A model generated the notes under the pieces. That model made no database searches. It was not told the DNA's origin and saw nothing but the letters and a program-made list of their open reading frames with translations. A stretch of DNA of 64,000 nucleotides, from the NCBI RefSeq assembly GCF_008831285.2, contig NC_045150.1:7018001-7082000 (forward strand). Direction: 5' to 3'. Within the stretch, counting starts at the first letter, position 1; each line of letters starts with the position of its first letter. Source of the DNA: Nymphaea colorata. Lineage: Eukaryota > Streptophyta > Magnoliopsida > Nymphaeales > Nymphaeaceae. Both the position numbers and the translations under genes were made by a program. Shown here one piece after another: positions 1 to 12,100 of the stretch.

Positions 1-333
1 CAACTAATTGTAATATGTTTTGTCCTTTCATGAAACACAGGTCATTGGCTATATAGGCAGCCATCGTTTTGTCAAACATCATCTTCATTTGAAGTTAAGT
101 AACATGGACATAGGTATGCGTTAAGCCTAGGCACCAGGCCGGGGCACCGATGGGTTCCCGATACCCAGCCTGACTCAGGCTCAGGCCCGGGTGCTACAGT
201 TCGCCTATCAGGGGCCCGGTAAGCTCGACAAGCTAGTTACAAATTAAAAAAAAAAAATTACTACTATTTTTTTTTTTTACGTCTGAAGTTAGCCACTTAG
301 GGATTCCGGCTTCATTGAAGCAATTGTGAGTCT

Positions 334-643
334 TTGAACCTGCTCCTACTGCCCACAGGTTTAAGCCTTGCGATCGACACGTCGCTGGTCGCCGCCTTGT
401 TGTCGCCTACCGTTGTGCCTGCTCTTGCTTGTGCTCGCAAAGATGCAGACTGGCACTCGCGGTCGCCGTATCACCATTGCCTGCTGCTGCCTACTCCTGC
501 TTGTGCTTGTCGTTGCCAGTTGTCTTGCAATTTGTCCAGTAATAGCCGGACTGCTGATAGGTCTGCTTCTTCTTCTTCTTCTACTGCCTCAACCTCCCCT
601 TGACAGATTTATTTACTGGTGTATCAGAAGAAACCCCCGTTAA
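334..643. other. 5' untranslated part of the hAT element, Leu/Cys-codon-rich stretch
   Basis: This segment is more GC-rich than its surroundings and is built of imperfectly repeated CTGCT/CTTGT words, giving leucine- and cysteine-rich open frames in two phases without an ATG start. It lies inside the transposon, upstream of the zinc-finger remnant. It may be simple-sequence expansion or a captured host fragment. I recognise no protein domain. Confidence 0.3.
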
Positions 644-1184
644 CAAATATGGGGTCCCCTTCTTCTTCTTCTTCATTTTCTGCATATGCTTTTCTCTTGC
701 TCCTAAAATTTTAGATATTTTATTGATTTCTGCCTGTGTCCTTCTTCTACCTGTGACCTTCTCATGATTGCTTTGAATTGATAGCTAAACTTTTTGCCCC
801 TTCTTCAATATTTATTCAAAGGTTACATGCTAGGAGATGCATAGCACTTTCAGAAGCCAATAGACAAAGCATAGTCAGTGAGGACAGATTCTTGATGGTA
901 AATGAAGTTTGATGAATTCATCTTGCAACTAAGGTGCAAACAAGAGGTCTTCTACCTGTGACCTTCTAATGTATGCATGCATACACCTATATGAAAAGGT
1001 ACTAAGATATCATGTTTATATTCATCTATGTATCTCCTATGAAATTTTTAAGTTCTCAAACAATATTAAAGTTGATCATCTTAATTCTTAATGTTTTTGG
1101 AGTTCAGGTTGTGTTTTATGATACTGACATAGTCAGTTATGTCTTCTAGTTCTAGTCATAAAAAATATTATCCAACTCCTATTA

Positions 1185-3300
1185 TGGAGGGAAATGACTC
1201 ATACTCATCTATTGAGAGAGAAGTCTCCAAGAAAAAAAGGACTTCAAAGGTATTGACTGATTTTACACTGGATACGATTGGAGTATGCCAAATGCAAACA
1301 TTATGGTGAACAACTGAAATGATGTAATGCTAATGAGACTAGTCACTTAAATCGACACCTAAATTCATGTTTTAAAAGGCAAATCAGTGAAGGAAAACAA
1401 AAATTTTTATCACTTGTAGTTGATGAATCTGGTGCAACTTCTCTATGCATACAAAAATTTGATATGAAGTCTACAAAAAAGTTAACGCCGAAGTGTGTAA
1501 TTGCACATGAGTTTTCGTTCAATTTGGCAGAATATAAATATCATAGCAAGCTTCTTCAGGCTTTCAATCCTAGGTTTGTTCCATTGTCCAGAAGAACTCT
1601 TAAATGAGAGATTACGTCAATGTGCAAGAATAAGAAAATGAGATTCAAAGGATTTATCGTTGACGTGTTATGTCATTTGGGTCTAAGTCTGGGTCTCGGT
1701 CAGGACCCGATCCGATTTGTTGTTCTGTTGGGTTCTATTTAAGCCATCGTAACCCTAATTTCAAAGTGTGAATGAAAACTTGAGAAAGAGTGAACCCGGC
1801 TGCTAGTGAGCGTCGGATCTTCTCCATCATGGTTTTTTATCCCTCGAGTCGAGGGTTTTCCATGATAAGATCGTCTTCTTGCTGTTTTTCTACTATCTAC
1901 ACTTATAAATGATGATGTGCAGCGAGTTTCATTGACATTTGATACATGGACTTCACAGTAAACGTTGGGGTATTTATGTATGACAAGACAATATACTGAT
2001 AGAGATCGGAAGTTGCATGCTCATATGTTCAATTTTGTACATGTACCTCCACAACATAATGCAAACAATTTGTATGAGGTTTTATCAGAATGCATATCTA
2101 AATGGAACATTCAGTTAAAGTTATTTTCTATTGTTGCTGATAAGCGTTTGACAAATGATCGTGCAATAACTATGCTAAAAGAAAACTTAGGACGAAAAAA
2201 CCTTATTCCATTGAGAAGGCAGCACATACATATTTGTTGTAGTGCACACATTCTAAATCTCATGGTTCAAGATGGTACGTAGGATATGCATCATACAATT
2301 TCAAAAATTCATGAAACTATTAAATATGTAAAGGGATCACCAAGACAATTGCATACTTTTAAGGATTATATAAGAACAATGAGCTTAAATGATACAAATA
2401 AATTAACCTATAATGTTCCTACCCGATGGAACTCTACATGTCATGTTGAGAGATGCATTGTTCTATAAAGATGTCTTTCAACATTTGGCTTATGTTGATC
2501 CTGATTACGTAATTTGCCTTCTAATGATAAGTGGTTTTATGCATCTTCTTTGTGCCAGTTTTTGAAGTTATTCTACAATGCAATAAGTATCCTCTCTACC
2601 ACTAGACATGTAACAACTAATGTTGTTTTTGAAGAAATATAAAAGGTATAACTATTTGCATAGGCATCGAGTAGCACCTAATGATTATATAAGGGGATAG
2701 GCATGTACAATGCAATAAAAAAATTGTCAAATATTGAAAAGACTACAATGTCCTCTTTGCAATTGCATTTGCTTTAGATCTTAGGTCCAAATTGTGGTAC
2801 TTGAAGTATGTGCTTGAAAGTTTGAATGAACTTGATACAATGGTACAATATGAAAAAATAGAAGGCAACCTTCATGAGTTAGTACAAAAGTGTGTATGGT
2901 ACAAATGATGGAGAAAATGAAAATGCAAACAGTGCCATATTGGAAACTGAAGAAAATAGAGATTTTCAAAAGATGTCTTCTTCACATATTACTTGAGTTT
3001 CATATCTCCTCAAGTACCTCGCACAGATATGGAAACATATTTAGCTGATCCAATAGAACGAGTTCAACCTAATGAAGACTTTAATATATTATCTTGGTGG
3101 AATACAAATGAAAGTAAATATAAAGTTTTATTCCAAAATGACTCGAGATATATTAGCAATCTCTATATCTACAGTTGGTTTAGAGTTTGCATTGAGTACT
3201 GTTAATGATTATCAATGTTCAACCACACATGAAACTATTGAAGCACTGGTTTGCAGTTTGCACTCATAGTTGGATTCGTGATGAAGACAATTTATGGGAA
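1185..3300 (+). pseudogene. hAT transposase pseudogene (BED finger, RNase H-like core, dimerisation domain)
   Basis: Conceptual translation across several frames gives the normal order of a plant hAT (RICESLEEPER/DAYSLEEPER-type) transposase. A BED zinc-finger remnant lies near 1270-1375, with an AKCKHYGEQL-like start and a HLNRHLNSC end. The catalytic-core motif LTFDTWTS follows at about 1925-1955, then GYLCMTRQYTDRDRKLH, CCSAHILNLMVQDG near 2235-2275 and VPTRWNST near 2417-2440. The C-terminal dimerisation region reads ILSWWNTNESKY near 3085-3120 and, one frame over, MTRDILAISISTV near 3138-3176. An in-frame TAG at 2281, a TGA near 1606, several frameshifts and the insertion near 1665-1905 show it is dead. 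The family call is firm; the exact ends of the former reading frame are not. Confidence 0.85.
1666..1904 (+). mobile_element. LTR-like insertion inside the hAT transposase (probable copia-type solo LTR)
   Basis: Transposase similarity breaks after the codons for RFKGFIVD (about 1665) and resumes with LINDDVQRVSLTFDTW (about 1905). The intervening 240 bp begins TGTTATGTC and ends CTACA, as an LTR would (TG...CA). It contains TCTATTTAAG, a possible promoter core, and a perfect hairpin CCCTCGA-G-TCGAGGG followed by GGTTTTCC, a layout typical of the R/U5 part of copia LTRs. I do not see a clear 5-bp target duplication. Solo LTR is therefore an inference from ends, size and internal layout. Confidence 0.5.
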
Positions 3301-4142
3301 ACGTAAAATGCTCATTGTTCAATGCTAAATTTTAATTATTCAGTTTGTTTTGAATGATATACTAACATTGTAGTATGCTTGTGATGATATGTGTCACAAT
3401 TTTGAGGACAAAGATGAAACTTAAGGTGACGAAAGATGATTTAATGCATGATTCATACTTTATTGCGGTAAACATGTTGTATTTTGTGTGTTTCAGTTTA
3501 CTGTTTAATATTCGTTACTTACATGTTATTTTTCTTAGACTAACCATTGAAAGTGTTTTGTAGGTCAAATGGAGAGATGGAGCCGTATATAGAAGTCTTG
3601 ATGAAATTTGAAAGTGTTTTGTTAATGTTGCTGGTTGAGGAACAAAAGTTCCCTGAGGTGTGATTGTTAGACTTAAATGTACTATCAATTTTCTACATGT
3701 AAAAACTGATGTAAGAAATGCATGTGGGCTACTAAGCACTTTGATCCTTGGATGTTATTTTCACTTTGGCGATGCTGATTAAAAGTTTATATGTTTCCAT
3801 TGTTTTTGTGTCAATGGTGTTGAGATATTTTTTCTTGTGATGACATTGAAAATTTTCTAAAAATGTAGTTTGTGTTATTATTTGCTCATAATAATTTTTT
3901 TAATTTCTCCTATTTGTTATCAAACTGTGGGAGGTTGTTTAATTGAATTGAAGAACAACACCTTGACATACATAAAACATATGTTGTATACTAGGCCGAT
4001 ATACGAGCCGAGCCAGGGCAAGGCCCGGCCTAGTAATTGGCCCGGCCTGTTACTAATCAGGCCGGGGCAGAGGCTTGGGCCCGAAGCCCAATATTCCCTC
4101 GGCCCAGCCCAGCCCAGCCCAATGCCCAGCCCTAGTATGGGT

Positions 4143-4490
4143 ACAGTTATGACGATGTGGGTATGGAAACAATATTTTTATAAAAAGTGGGTAAGGGCTA
4201 CGACATAGGTTTTTTGGAAATATATAAAAAAATGTTAAATAGTGCACAAGTATTTCATGTCAAATTGAATGACAATTTTAATATGGTTAAAATTTGAGCA
4301 TATTTTAGTAATTTTAAAGAAATGAAAGGGAATACAAAATAAATACTTTTAGAAAGAACACCAGTTTGTAATATGGGCAAATGTTGAGTACATTTTAATA
4401 AATTTTTCATTTTGTAAACTCTGAAAGACCCTGACAAACCGTTCTTTCCCCTTTGATTGCCCCTAACTCTCTCTCTCTCTCTCTATGTGT
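4143..4490. other. Intergenic, AT-rich, ends in a CT microsatellite
   Basis: No open frame with recognisable similarity lies here. The only structure is a (CT)n tract near 4468-4484. Confidence 0.5.
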
Positions 4491-4499
4491 GCGTGTTAG

Positions 4500-4705
4500 A
4501 GTTGGGAGTTCATTGTCTTTTGTCAAAATGATATCATCGTTATATACCACCATCACTACTATACCCTTACAGCCCTTTTTATGAACAATGAATGGTCTAA
4601 AGGAGATCTTTGAAAGCCAAATCTGAACATGACCTCAAACAACTTATGAAACCAAGCATGTGAACCCTGTTTTAGACCATACATAGCTTTTTTCAACCCT
4701 TACAT
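4500..4705 (-). pseudogene. Copia reverse-transcriptase fragment, inverted relative to its RNase H
   Basis: Read on the minus strand from about 4700 downward, the translation contains LKKAMYGLKQGSHAWFHKL, then FGFQRSPLDHSLFIKR and, after frame damage, VVYNDDIILTKDN. This is the Ty1/copia reverse transcriptase order, ending at the region of the catalytic YVDD motif, here YNDD. Stop codons separate the blocks. It abuts a plus-strand copia RNase H at about 4706, so the two halves of one polyprotein now face away from each other. Confidence 0.8.
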
Positions 4706-5100
4706 GGGAATTTGGTCTCATGAAGGAGTAAGAAGCAAGTTGTGGTTGCCAGATCAAGAGTCAAACCAGAATATAGGGCTACGGCCCAGGATGCTGCAGA
4801 AATAACTTGGATAAAATCCATCCTTACAAGTTTAGGTGTTCTTGTTGATCTCCCTATGAAGATGAGGTATGACAATAAGGCTGCTACACATATTGCTAAC
4901 AATTCAAACTTCTACAAGAGAAACAAGCACATTGAAGTAGATTGCCACTAATTCGTGAGTCGTGACATAGTGCAAGCATGAATCATATCTACAGTTTACA
5001 TACCTTCAGAAGATCAAATGGCAAATGTCTTTACAAAGCCTCTTCTCATTTCTGAGTTACTAAATGTTGTGACAAGCTGAGCATGATTGACATCTATGCT
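4706..5100 (+). pseudogene. Copia RNase H fragment (end of pol)
   Basis: The plus-strand translation matches the classic end of copia pol: LVSWRSKKQVVVARSR, then EYRATAQDAAEITWIKSIL, YDNKAATHIANNSNF, NKHIEVDCH, and after a stop VYIPSEDQMANVFTKPL and the terminal LQLEGEC. Several in-frame stops lie in the last third. It is followed immediately by a polypurine tract and an LTR, so it is the 3' end of a real former element rather than a chance match. Confidence 0.85.
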
Positions 5101-5105
5101 CCAAC

Positions 5106-5297
5106 TTGAGGGGGAGTGTTAAAGTTATTTCTTAGACAGGTTGAGACTTTTAGTAATTCTTTAAAATAGTAGTGTTATTATTTTTATTCCAATGTGAACC
5201 TATTTGGTAATTCTTGTGGACCGACCCTAATCTCTATTAATATGAGACTATGGGTTAATGAAAAAAAAAAATTCTCTCTCTCTCATTGTGTATAACA
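5106..5297 (+). mobile_element. Copia polypurine tract and 3' LTR
   Basis: The polypurine tract TTGAGGGGGAG (5106-5116) directly precedes an LTR beginning TGTTAAAG at 5117 and ending about 5297 with TAACA, some 180 bp long. The order pol end, polypurine tract, TG start is the standard 3' end of a copia retrotransposon. The LTR end is less certain than its start. Confidence 0.7.
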
Positions 5298-6601
5298 AAA
5301 ACAATAAAGATGTTTTGTCCAACATGCTCTTTCCTCGAGCCATGTCATTCCGAGGACATGCTTACCTTGAAGTCATGCCCCATGAGGTTCATTTCCATGT
5401 TCACCCTCTAGTGCCCTATCTGTCTAATTGACCAGCTTTGCTATGGTCCTCCTTGCTAGTAGTTGTTTCTCTTGACACCAGATACCATTGCTCAGAATGT
5501 TTGGCCAATCTTGAATACATCAGCAACAATAGATCCATGGAATTAAACTTAAAAAACAGATCAAGCAAGTCCAAACTCCAAAGTACCAAACAATCAGAAT
5601 TTATTTGTTTTGTTCCCTTTTTCTAAAGTCAATCTTCTAATGGAAGGTTGCAATTGTTCCTGTGCTTCCAATTGTTCCTGTGCTTGCTTTGACTTGACTA
5701 TGAGAAAAATCAACCAGACCTCTACAACCAACCTAACATACTGAACCAACTTAGCTGTCAACAAACAATGACTCTCATACCACTTGTCAAAGGCTGAATT
5801 TTTTGCCTAGTGCTGTGCTGAGGGGCGAGGGTTGCCACAAGCCTTCGTTATCCTATTCACTTCTTAATGCAGCAAAAAAAATTATCTTCCATGGACTATA
5901 AGAGAAGTGCTCCCTGGTGCTCAAAAAACCAGTGTCTGACTTTTCTCACATCAAACATTGAATAGGCATTGGATGCAAGACTCTGTCAAAGCATATCATT
6001 TCTTTAAACATCTACACACCAACTAAATGATTTAGGAGAAGACTCCCTTGGGAGGACATCCCTATGCAAACCTAGTTATTGATTATGTTTTCTAAGCAAG
6101 GAAATTGACTCTCCCCTTACTTGATGTTGAGTTTTCCTCCTGTTCATTCCCATGAGACCATACATAGTTATGGCTGCAGCCTATGCATGAGGCCAACAGC
6201 GAACCTAATGGGACATATAGGAAGTTTGCCAACAGCCTATTCTTTGGCTCAAAATTTTCTGCCTTAAGCACCTACCTATCTTTTCTCTTCACCATTGCAA
6301 TGTAGGTGACAACTGCAAAGCTTTTTGTGGCACTTAGTACTGAATGCTCCTACAAGCTTTGAAAATAATGCCTAGTCTAGTTCATTGAGTGCCCCATACC
6401 ATTCATTTGGCCAGGCCACAAAGTCAAACTGCAACAACTTTGTTGATTGTTTGCTTGGAGAATTTGACACATAATTCTGCTTCAGAAATTCTAGGTTCTC
6501 CTTTCACGACTTTAGGTTTCCCACTTCCACTTTGGCTGTAGCATTACTTGCATGCAACTTTGTTTGAAAAAAATATTATAATCATGACAGTGAGATCTTA
6601 C
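5298..6601. other. Decayed retrotransposon leader and unassigned DNA (LACS intron 7 or 3' break)
   Basis: On the minus strand at 5772-5784 the sequence CAAGTGGTATGAGAGTCATTG-like (in pieces CAAG, TGGTATGAGAG, TCATTG) resembles the initiator-methionine-tRNA primer-binding site and leader of copia elements, suggesting that an LTR lay at higher coordinates (about 5785-6100). No further LACS exon is found here; I looked for the AMP-binding YTSGTTGTPKG segment on the minus strand and did not see it. The rest is unassigned. Confidence 0.4.
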
Positions 6602-7972
6602 AGTGTCCATTGTTTGAGGTGTACAAAAGATGGCTTGTATGCTAGCATGGTTGGTTATGTATTTAACAGCATCAGGGCCTGAAATGAAAAGGATTAGCTT
6701 ATGCCAAAGAAGAGGAAAATAGTAATAGCTGGAAGAACACTGAATAGGCTACACAGCTACATACCAAGGGTATCATATAAAGGAACTGATACAAAAGAAT
6801 ATGCAGAGCAGGCATGATCCACAATCATCCACTCTGGCCTGTTGATGAAGTATAATCCAACAAATGCCCCCTAATTGCAGGAAAAAAGCAACCATGTTAC
6901 TGATATTAGGCAAAGAGATGCACCAATGACACGTGTTGATAAATGACACATGTTGATGTCTAGAGGCAAGCAGTTTCTAGCTGTGACTCACTTTTGGAAT
7001 CCCATGGTATATCAGCCCAGAGCCAATTGCAGTCCTTGCAGTTCCTGCTTCTCCATATGTCATCCATTTGTATCTTAAAAGCATTTTTTTTCCAGTTGGA
7101 CCAAAATAAAGGGATTCTTTTAGCTAAAGATTTTTTTGTAAAAGGAAAAGTTAAAAGTATGGTGGTAATAAGCAAAGGAAACTTAAACATGACTTACTCG
7201 CCAACAGTACCATCCATCCGAATTCTTGTGCCCAAGTACTTGTAGTTTTGGAAAGCCTCAACAGCATGCCTGAATTAAAAACTTGAATGTGGTAGCTGCT
7301 GAAAGATATATATGTGCAGGTGTGCATGCACGTGTTGGATTATATTTTTCAGTAAACAACTAGATAAATTATTGCTTAAGGTGCACAAGATGATACACTA
7401 CTACCTCAAAGCCTTTGAGTGCCTTCAAATTAGATAAACAAAAGACAATCAATTCCTAGCATCACATATGAACAGCTTAATTTTCATGAAGTGGTATATC
7501 ATGGATAAATAAAGAAGAATAAGTGCCTTACACAAAGTTATCATGCAAGGTCCCAATCTCAGGATGGTCAGCAAATCTGGTAACAAGCTTCAAAGGGGAA
7601 TAAGCAGACCTGCAAAAAGAGTATGAGGATTTAGATCAAAGACTATGGTCCACAAAATGTGTGGAAGCGTGTGCTGATCTATTTTTACAAGTCAATCAAC
7701 TGGGCGTATTCAGAATGGTCCATGTCATGGGATCAGCACTTAAATTTTGTATTTCCAGTAGGTGAAGATAAAAACAGGTATCCTGAGGGTTCAATATTTA
7801 AACATTGTCTTGCTATTGCTTCTAAGCAGTATAAAATTCGAATGCATGTCTCCATGTTGGACCTTCCAAAAATCTTGTGAATAACATGTTGTGCTGCTTG
7901 TGCATGAGCACATCCATGTGGTTGTTTCAAAATAAAATGAAGAAAGATCCCCAAAACTTCCTATATATATAC

Positions 7973-8057
<85 letters not shown>

Positions 8058-8379
8058 AAGTAACTACCAGATCCTCATATACTAGACTTGGTGGGAATCA
8101 TCTAGAAGGTCCATTTCATAGAAATCAGATGGTGAAGAGTCAGCTGCAAATATAAAAGTCAACTTGATTTTTCAAGAATCTAAGTTACCCTTCAAAGGAG
8201 ACAAGGAGTTTTGTTTATAAAAATTCATTTGTTTCCCTCCCTCTCTCTCTCTCCCCCCCAACTTTCCCTCCTCCTTTGAAGGACAGCTTCGCTTCTTCAC
8301 TTGCAACTTGATCTCCACCATCTGATCTCTTTGGAATCAACAACCTAGATGATTCCCATCAGGTATATGAGGATCAGGT

Positions 8380-8470
<91 letters not shown>

Positions 8471-9122
8471 CACTTCTCACCATCCTGACTGCATCATATG
8501 CATCTCTCTAACTTCTTCCCCCTGTTAAATATGGGTAGCTCACAGTTAATGAGAGATAAGCAGTCAACCAAGATTGTTAGAATTGTGAAAAGTCAGGATC
8601 TAGTGTTATACGTGGGATAGATCTTAACTTCTACCAGTCTTGACTTCTGAGCCATCTCTCTCTTAATAAAAACATACAGTTGCACTTTCAATAAAAGGTG
8701 ACGACAGAGGTAGATAAAGTAGTTAGGATGTCAAGATTGTATAGGTTAGGATCTAATGTCTATATATACATATACATGGCATGTGCACTTAGGCAGTTGT
8801 GAAAATTCAGGATCTAGTGTTATATGCGGGATAGATCTTAACTTCCAGTCTTGACTTCTGAGTCCATCTCTCTCTTAATAAATGCATACAGTTGCACTTT
8901 CAATAAAAGGTGACGACAGAGGTAGATCTAGTAGTTAAAATGTCAACATTGTAGAAGTTAAGATCTAATGTCAACATATACATATACATGGCATGTGCTC
9001 TCAGGCAGTCCCACTTTGGGACTGGCTGACCAATCTCTCTCTCTCTCTCTCTTTCTCACATGTGACCTTCCCTTGCTCACTTTCTCTTTCAAAAGTGAGC
9101 ATCGAATGAGGAGATATAGGGT

Positions 9123-9169
<47 letters not shown>

Positions 9170-12100
9170 GGAAAAGCAAGAGATGGGTGAACCAGCAGAA
9201 CACATTTCTCATTATGTGTGTACGACTATTATGCTTATATTTGTCTTTGTAGCTACATCATTGATCTCTTTGATTACCTGTACACATTCCACTTCCCTGT
9301 GTGCAACTTTTCAGGAAGAACGACACTATAGCCCTGGTCTGCACATATTTTAAGATATCCAGCATCAAACAAATAAAATATGATAAGTGACACCCTTCAA
9401 AGCCAAGGTGAATGTGTACAGAAGATTGACAAAAGCAGTTACATAGTGGAAAATGGACAGCAAACAGTGTTCTGTACATCTAAATGCCCCAAGAAAATAC
9501 AAAGAGTTAAAGGTCCAAACAACTTTATAAAGTCATGCAAATCCCAATCTTCTAAAAGTTAAGATACAAGGAAGGGCAACAAGTCAAGCTTCTAGAAAGA
9601 AGCGAAGGTGGGAGGATTATCTATTTAACAGAAATATTGCTATAGATTAAAAATTAGTCTGTTAATAGCCTGGTAGGTCCATTTAAAATTTTAAAGTATT
9701 GAAAGTGCATACATATTATTTTGCAAAGCCTTGTAGACCAAAGAGCATGAACAGTACTAAAATATTCATCAGACATCCTTCCAACTAGACAGGATGGGTG
9801 CAGTTGGTTTCTAATTCTTTCAGACAAAAACAATTTGCTTGCCAACCAAACAAAAATGAAACATGTCTGTCACACTTGCCTTAGCTCAAACCCCAGAAGG
9901 TTAACAGGAAAAGGCAAGAAACTGAAGAGTATCAACTGGTCGAGAATTGGACCCATGAAGGACCAAGTCAAAGCTGTTCGACACTGGCCGGTTTACACAA
10001 ACAAATTTGGCTCATATTGGCTTAGCTCATTGAAGTATACTGGCAAGAGCTCAAGCTATCCTTTAACAAAATGGCCTCACACGAGCAAAGCTCAGTTGAA
10101 GTTATAAGGGAAGAAAAACAAGTTTGAGCAAGCAGAGTTCAAACACATCACCTCCCTTTCAGAAGCAAATGCCCTGACATGTAAGGAGCTTTTTGCTTTG
10201 TGTTACGTAAATATTTTTTTGAATCCTCATATTTCAGGAGTATATTGAGCTCACAATCAGATTCTGTCAAAGACGTTCAAGTTTGTGTAAATATAAAAAT
10301 GCTTGGCATCCCTGAAAATTCCTTCATTTATGTAAATGAACAACAACAGCTTATACGAGCCAAAGCCTGAGTAGCATGCACTTGTGCTTTGCACAATTTT
10401 ACACCCCAGGTGAAGCATTAACCTGATGAATGCTAAAATTCGCAAAAGTACAAGACTTTGCGAATGACTAGAAATCAAGCAGAAGGGCTATCTCTGACCA
10501 AATACCAAATCACTCTAATTATTCTTAATACTCCACTAACTACACTCAATATAAACTTTCACCAAAATAATGATAAAGAATAGTTTTTCTATATCCCTCA
10601 CAATGTGCAAGAGATGCATGTCTAATACAATGGCAGAAACCCTTTATCTATACATGCAAGGGGGGCAGCAAATAGCTGTTGGGAGTGTCCAACAGTTTGA
10701 TGACAAAACTAGAATCGATTGTTATTATATGGTTATGAGGTTAAAGCTAGTAGCAACTTGGAGGAAAAGATAGGAACTTTAGCATGGTGAGGGAAGACTA
10801 TTGTTAGAGCATGTAGCAGGTGCTCGTATTCAAATTTCTTTGATGAAACCTATAAGATACATTATTCGTAGGTTAAAAAGCATCTCTAAGCAGTACATTT
10901 ACACCTACGCAAGTAACTGTACCCACAAGACTGTTATCCCAAAGAATATTGGGAGTGAATGAGCTTATTTCTCATGCAGGTAGCATGGAGAGTCCAACAA
11001 AAATATGTTCTTATAAATAACTAACATTAAGTTGATTGACCTCATCCAATTGGGATCCCACAATTCTGGCCTGGAATGCTTTAGCTGAAGTAGCATCCAC
11101 CTCATAAGAAAAGATTCAGAAGTAAGAATGAGATCCTAGTAATTGTACAACAACAACCTGTGGTTCTTAAAGATATGTGCCATCATCTAAAGATTCTAAA
11201 CACTATAGTCTGGTAGAAACATCAACACCACCACTCTTCGTCAGCAATATCCAATCCGGGTAGAATAAATTTAAACTTCAAGAGCTTCTAGACTAACAAC
11301 GTGCCCCATGCTTTAACAAGATTTTACCTTCTGACAAACTAGAAAAACATTAAATTCCAATTTAACAAAGAAGTAACCCTTGAAACGACCACACGTAGCT
11401 TTCCTTCCATGAAAGCCGTTCCAAACAAGCACGCTCCTACCTAATTTTCACCAAAGAAACCCATTACTTGGATTGAATCAGTCCAACAACGTGGGCAAGT
11501 GAAAAGATCAGGAACGTTCACGACACATTTTCCTTCACTAACGCACAATTTATGTCCTGAAATCACTAAAAGGATCAAGCAATCCCAAGTTCTAACCACC
11601 TACCCAGCAACTACATGATTAGGCGATTTCATCTCGGTTGTTTCATTCTGCAGCATCTGGAGATTCACTTATCAAGTCACGGAAGAGCATCGCCTTCCTT
11701 TACTACCTTTCTTCCAAATCTAACGACAAATATACGCGCCCGGTTCTTGTAGACAACTAGACATACAAAAACATCGAGGGAAAAAAAAAAAACGGAACCA
11801 AGCATCTCTTCCCGATCAATTTTTCAATGCGGTGTCCTGACAACGAGTCTACTTTCAGTAACACCTCTCTAAAAACAATCCCCCCAAAGCCAAATCAAGG
11901 CATGGAAATAGCTGTTACTCCTACTCGAAATCAATCGTCAGGAAGACCAACTTCGTACGTGACAAAAGAACAGTGTATTAAAAGGAAGTTATAATCTCTA
12001 CAACTCAATTCGCTTGAACGGACGCTGATGGTTCTTACTAGTTCCTACCAATTCTCCCCCCAAAACTATACGAAAATGTTCAAACCAAGAGAAAGATAAA

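Larger units (their letters stand above)
122..4134 (+). mobile_element. hAT (Ac-like) DNA transposon, decayed, both ends present
   Basis: Both ends are visible. The left end begins TAAGCCTAGGCACC at 122, and the right end read on the minus strand begins TAGGGCTGGGCATT at 4134; these are imperfect terminal inverted repeats followed by GGCC-rich subterminal runs, a common look for plant hAT elements. The flanking octamers are GTATGCGT (114-121) and GTATGGGT (4135-4142), a 7/8 match expected of an hAT 8-bp target-site duplication. The interior carries a broken transposase on the plus strand and a nested LTR-like insertion. The element is about 4.0 kb and can no longer encode a working enzyme. 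The boundaries are seen directly; the superfamily follows from the transposase similarity and the duplication length. Confidence 0.85.
7610..9277. other. LACS intron 2, repeat-filled
   Basis: This 1.67-kb intron contains two (TA)n(TG)n microsatellites around a foldback MITE, a 213-bp tandem duplication and a long (GA)n tract. I see no exon-like similarity between these. Confidence 0.7.

Noticed and set aside
8958-9252. Open frames over the CT/GA tracts near 9.1 kb
   Set aside because: Microsatellite translation, inside a LACS intron.
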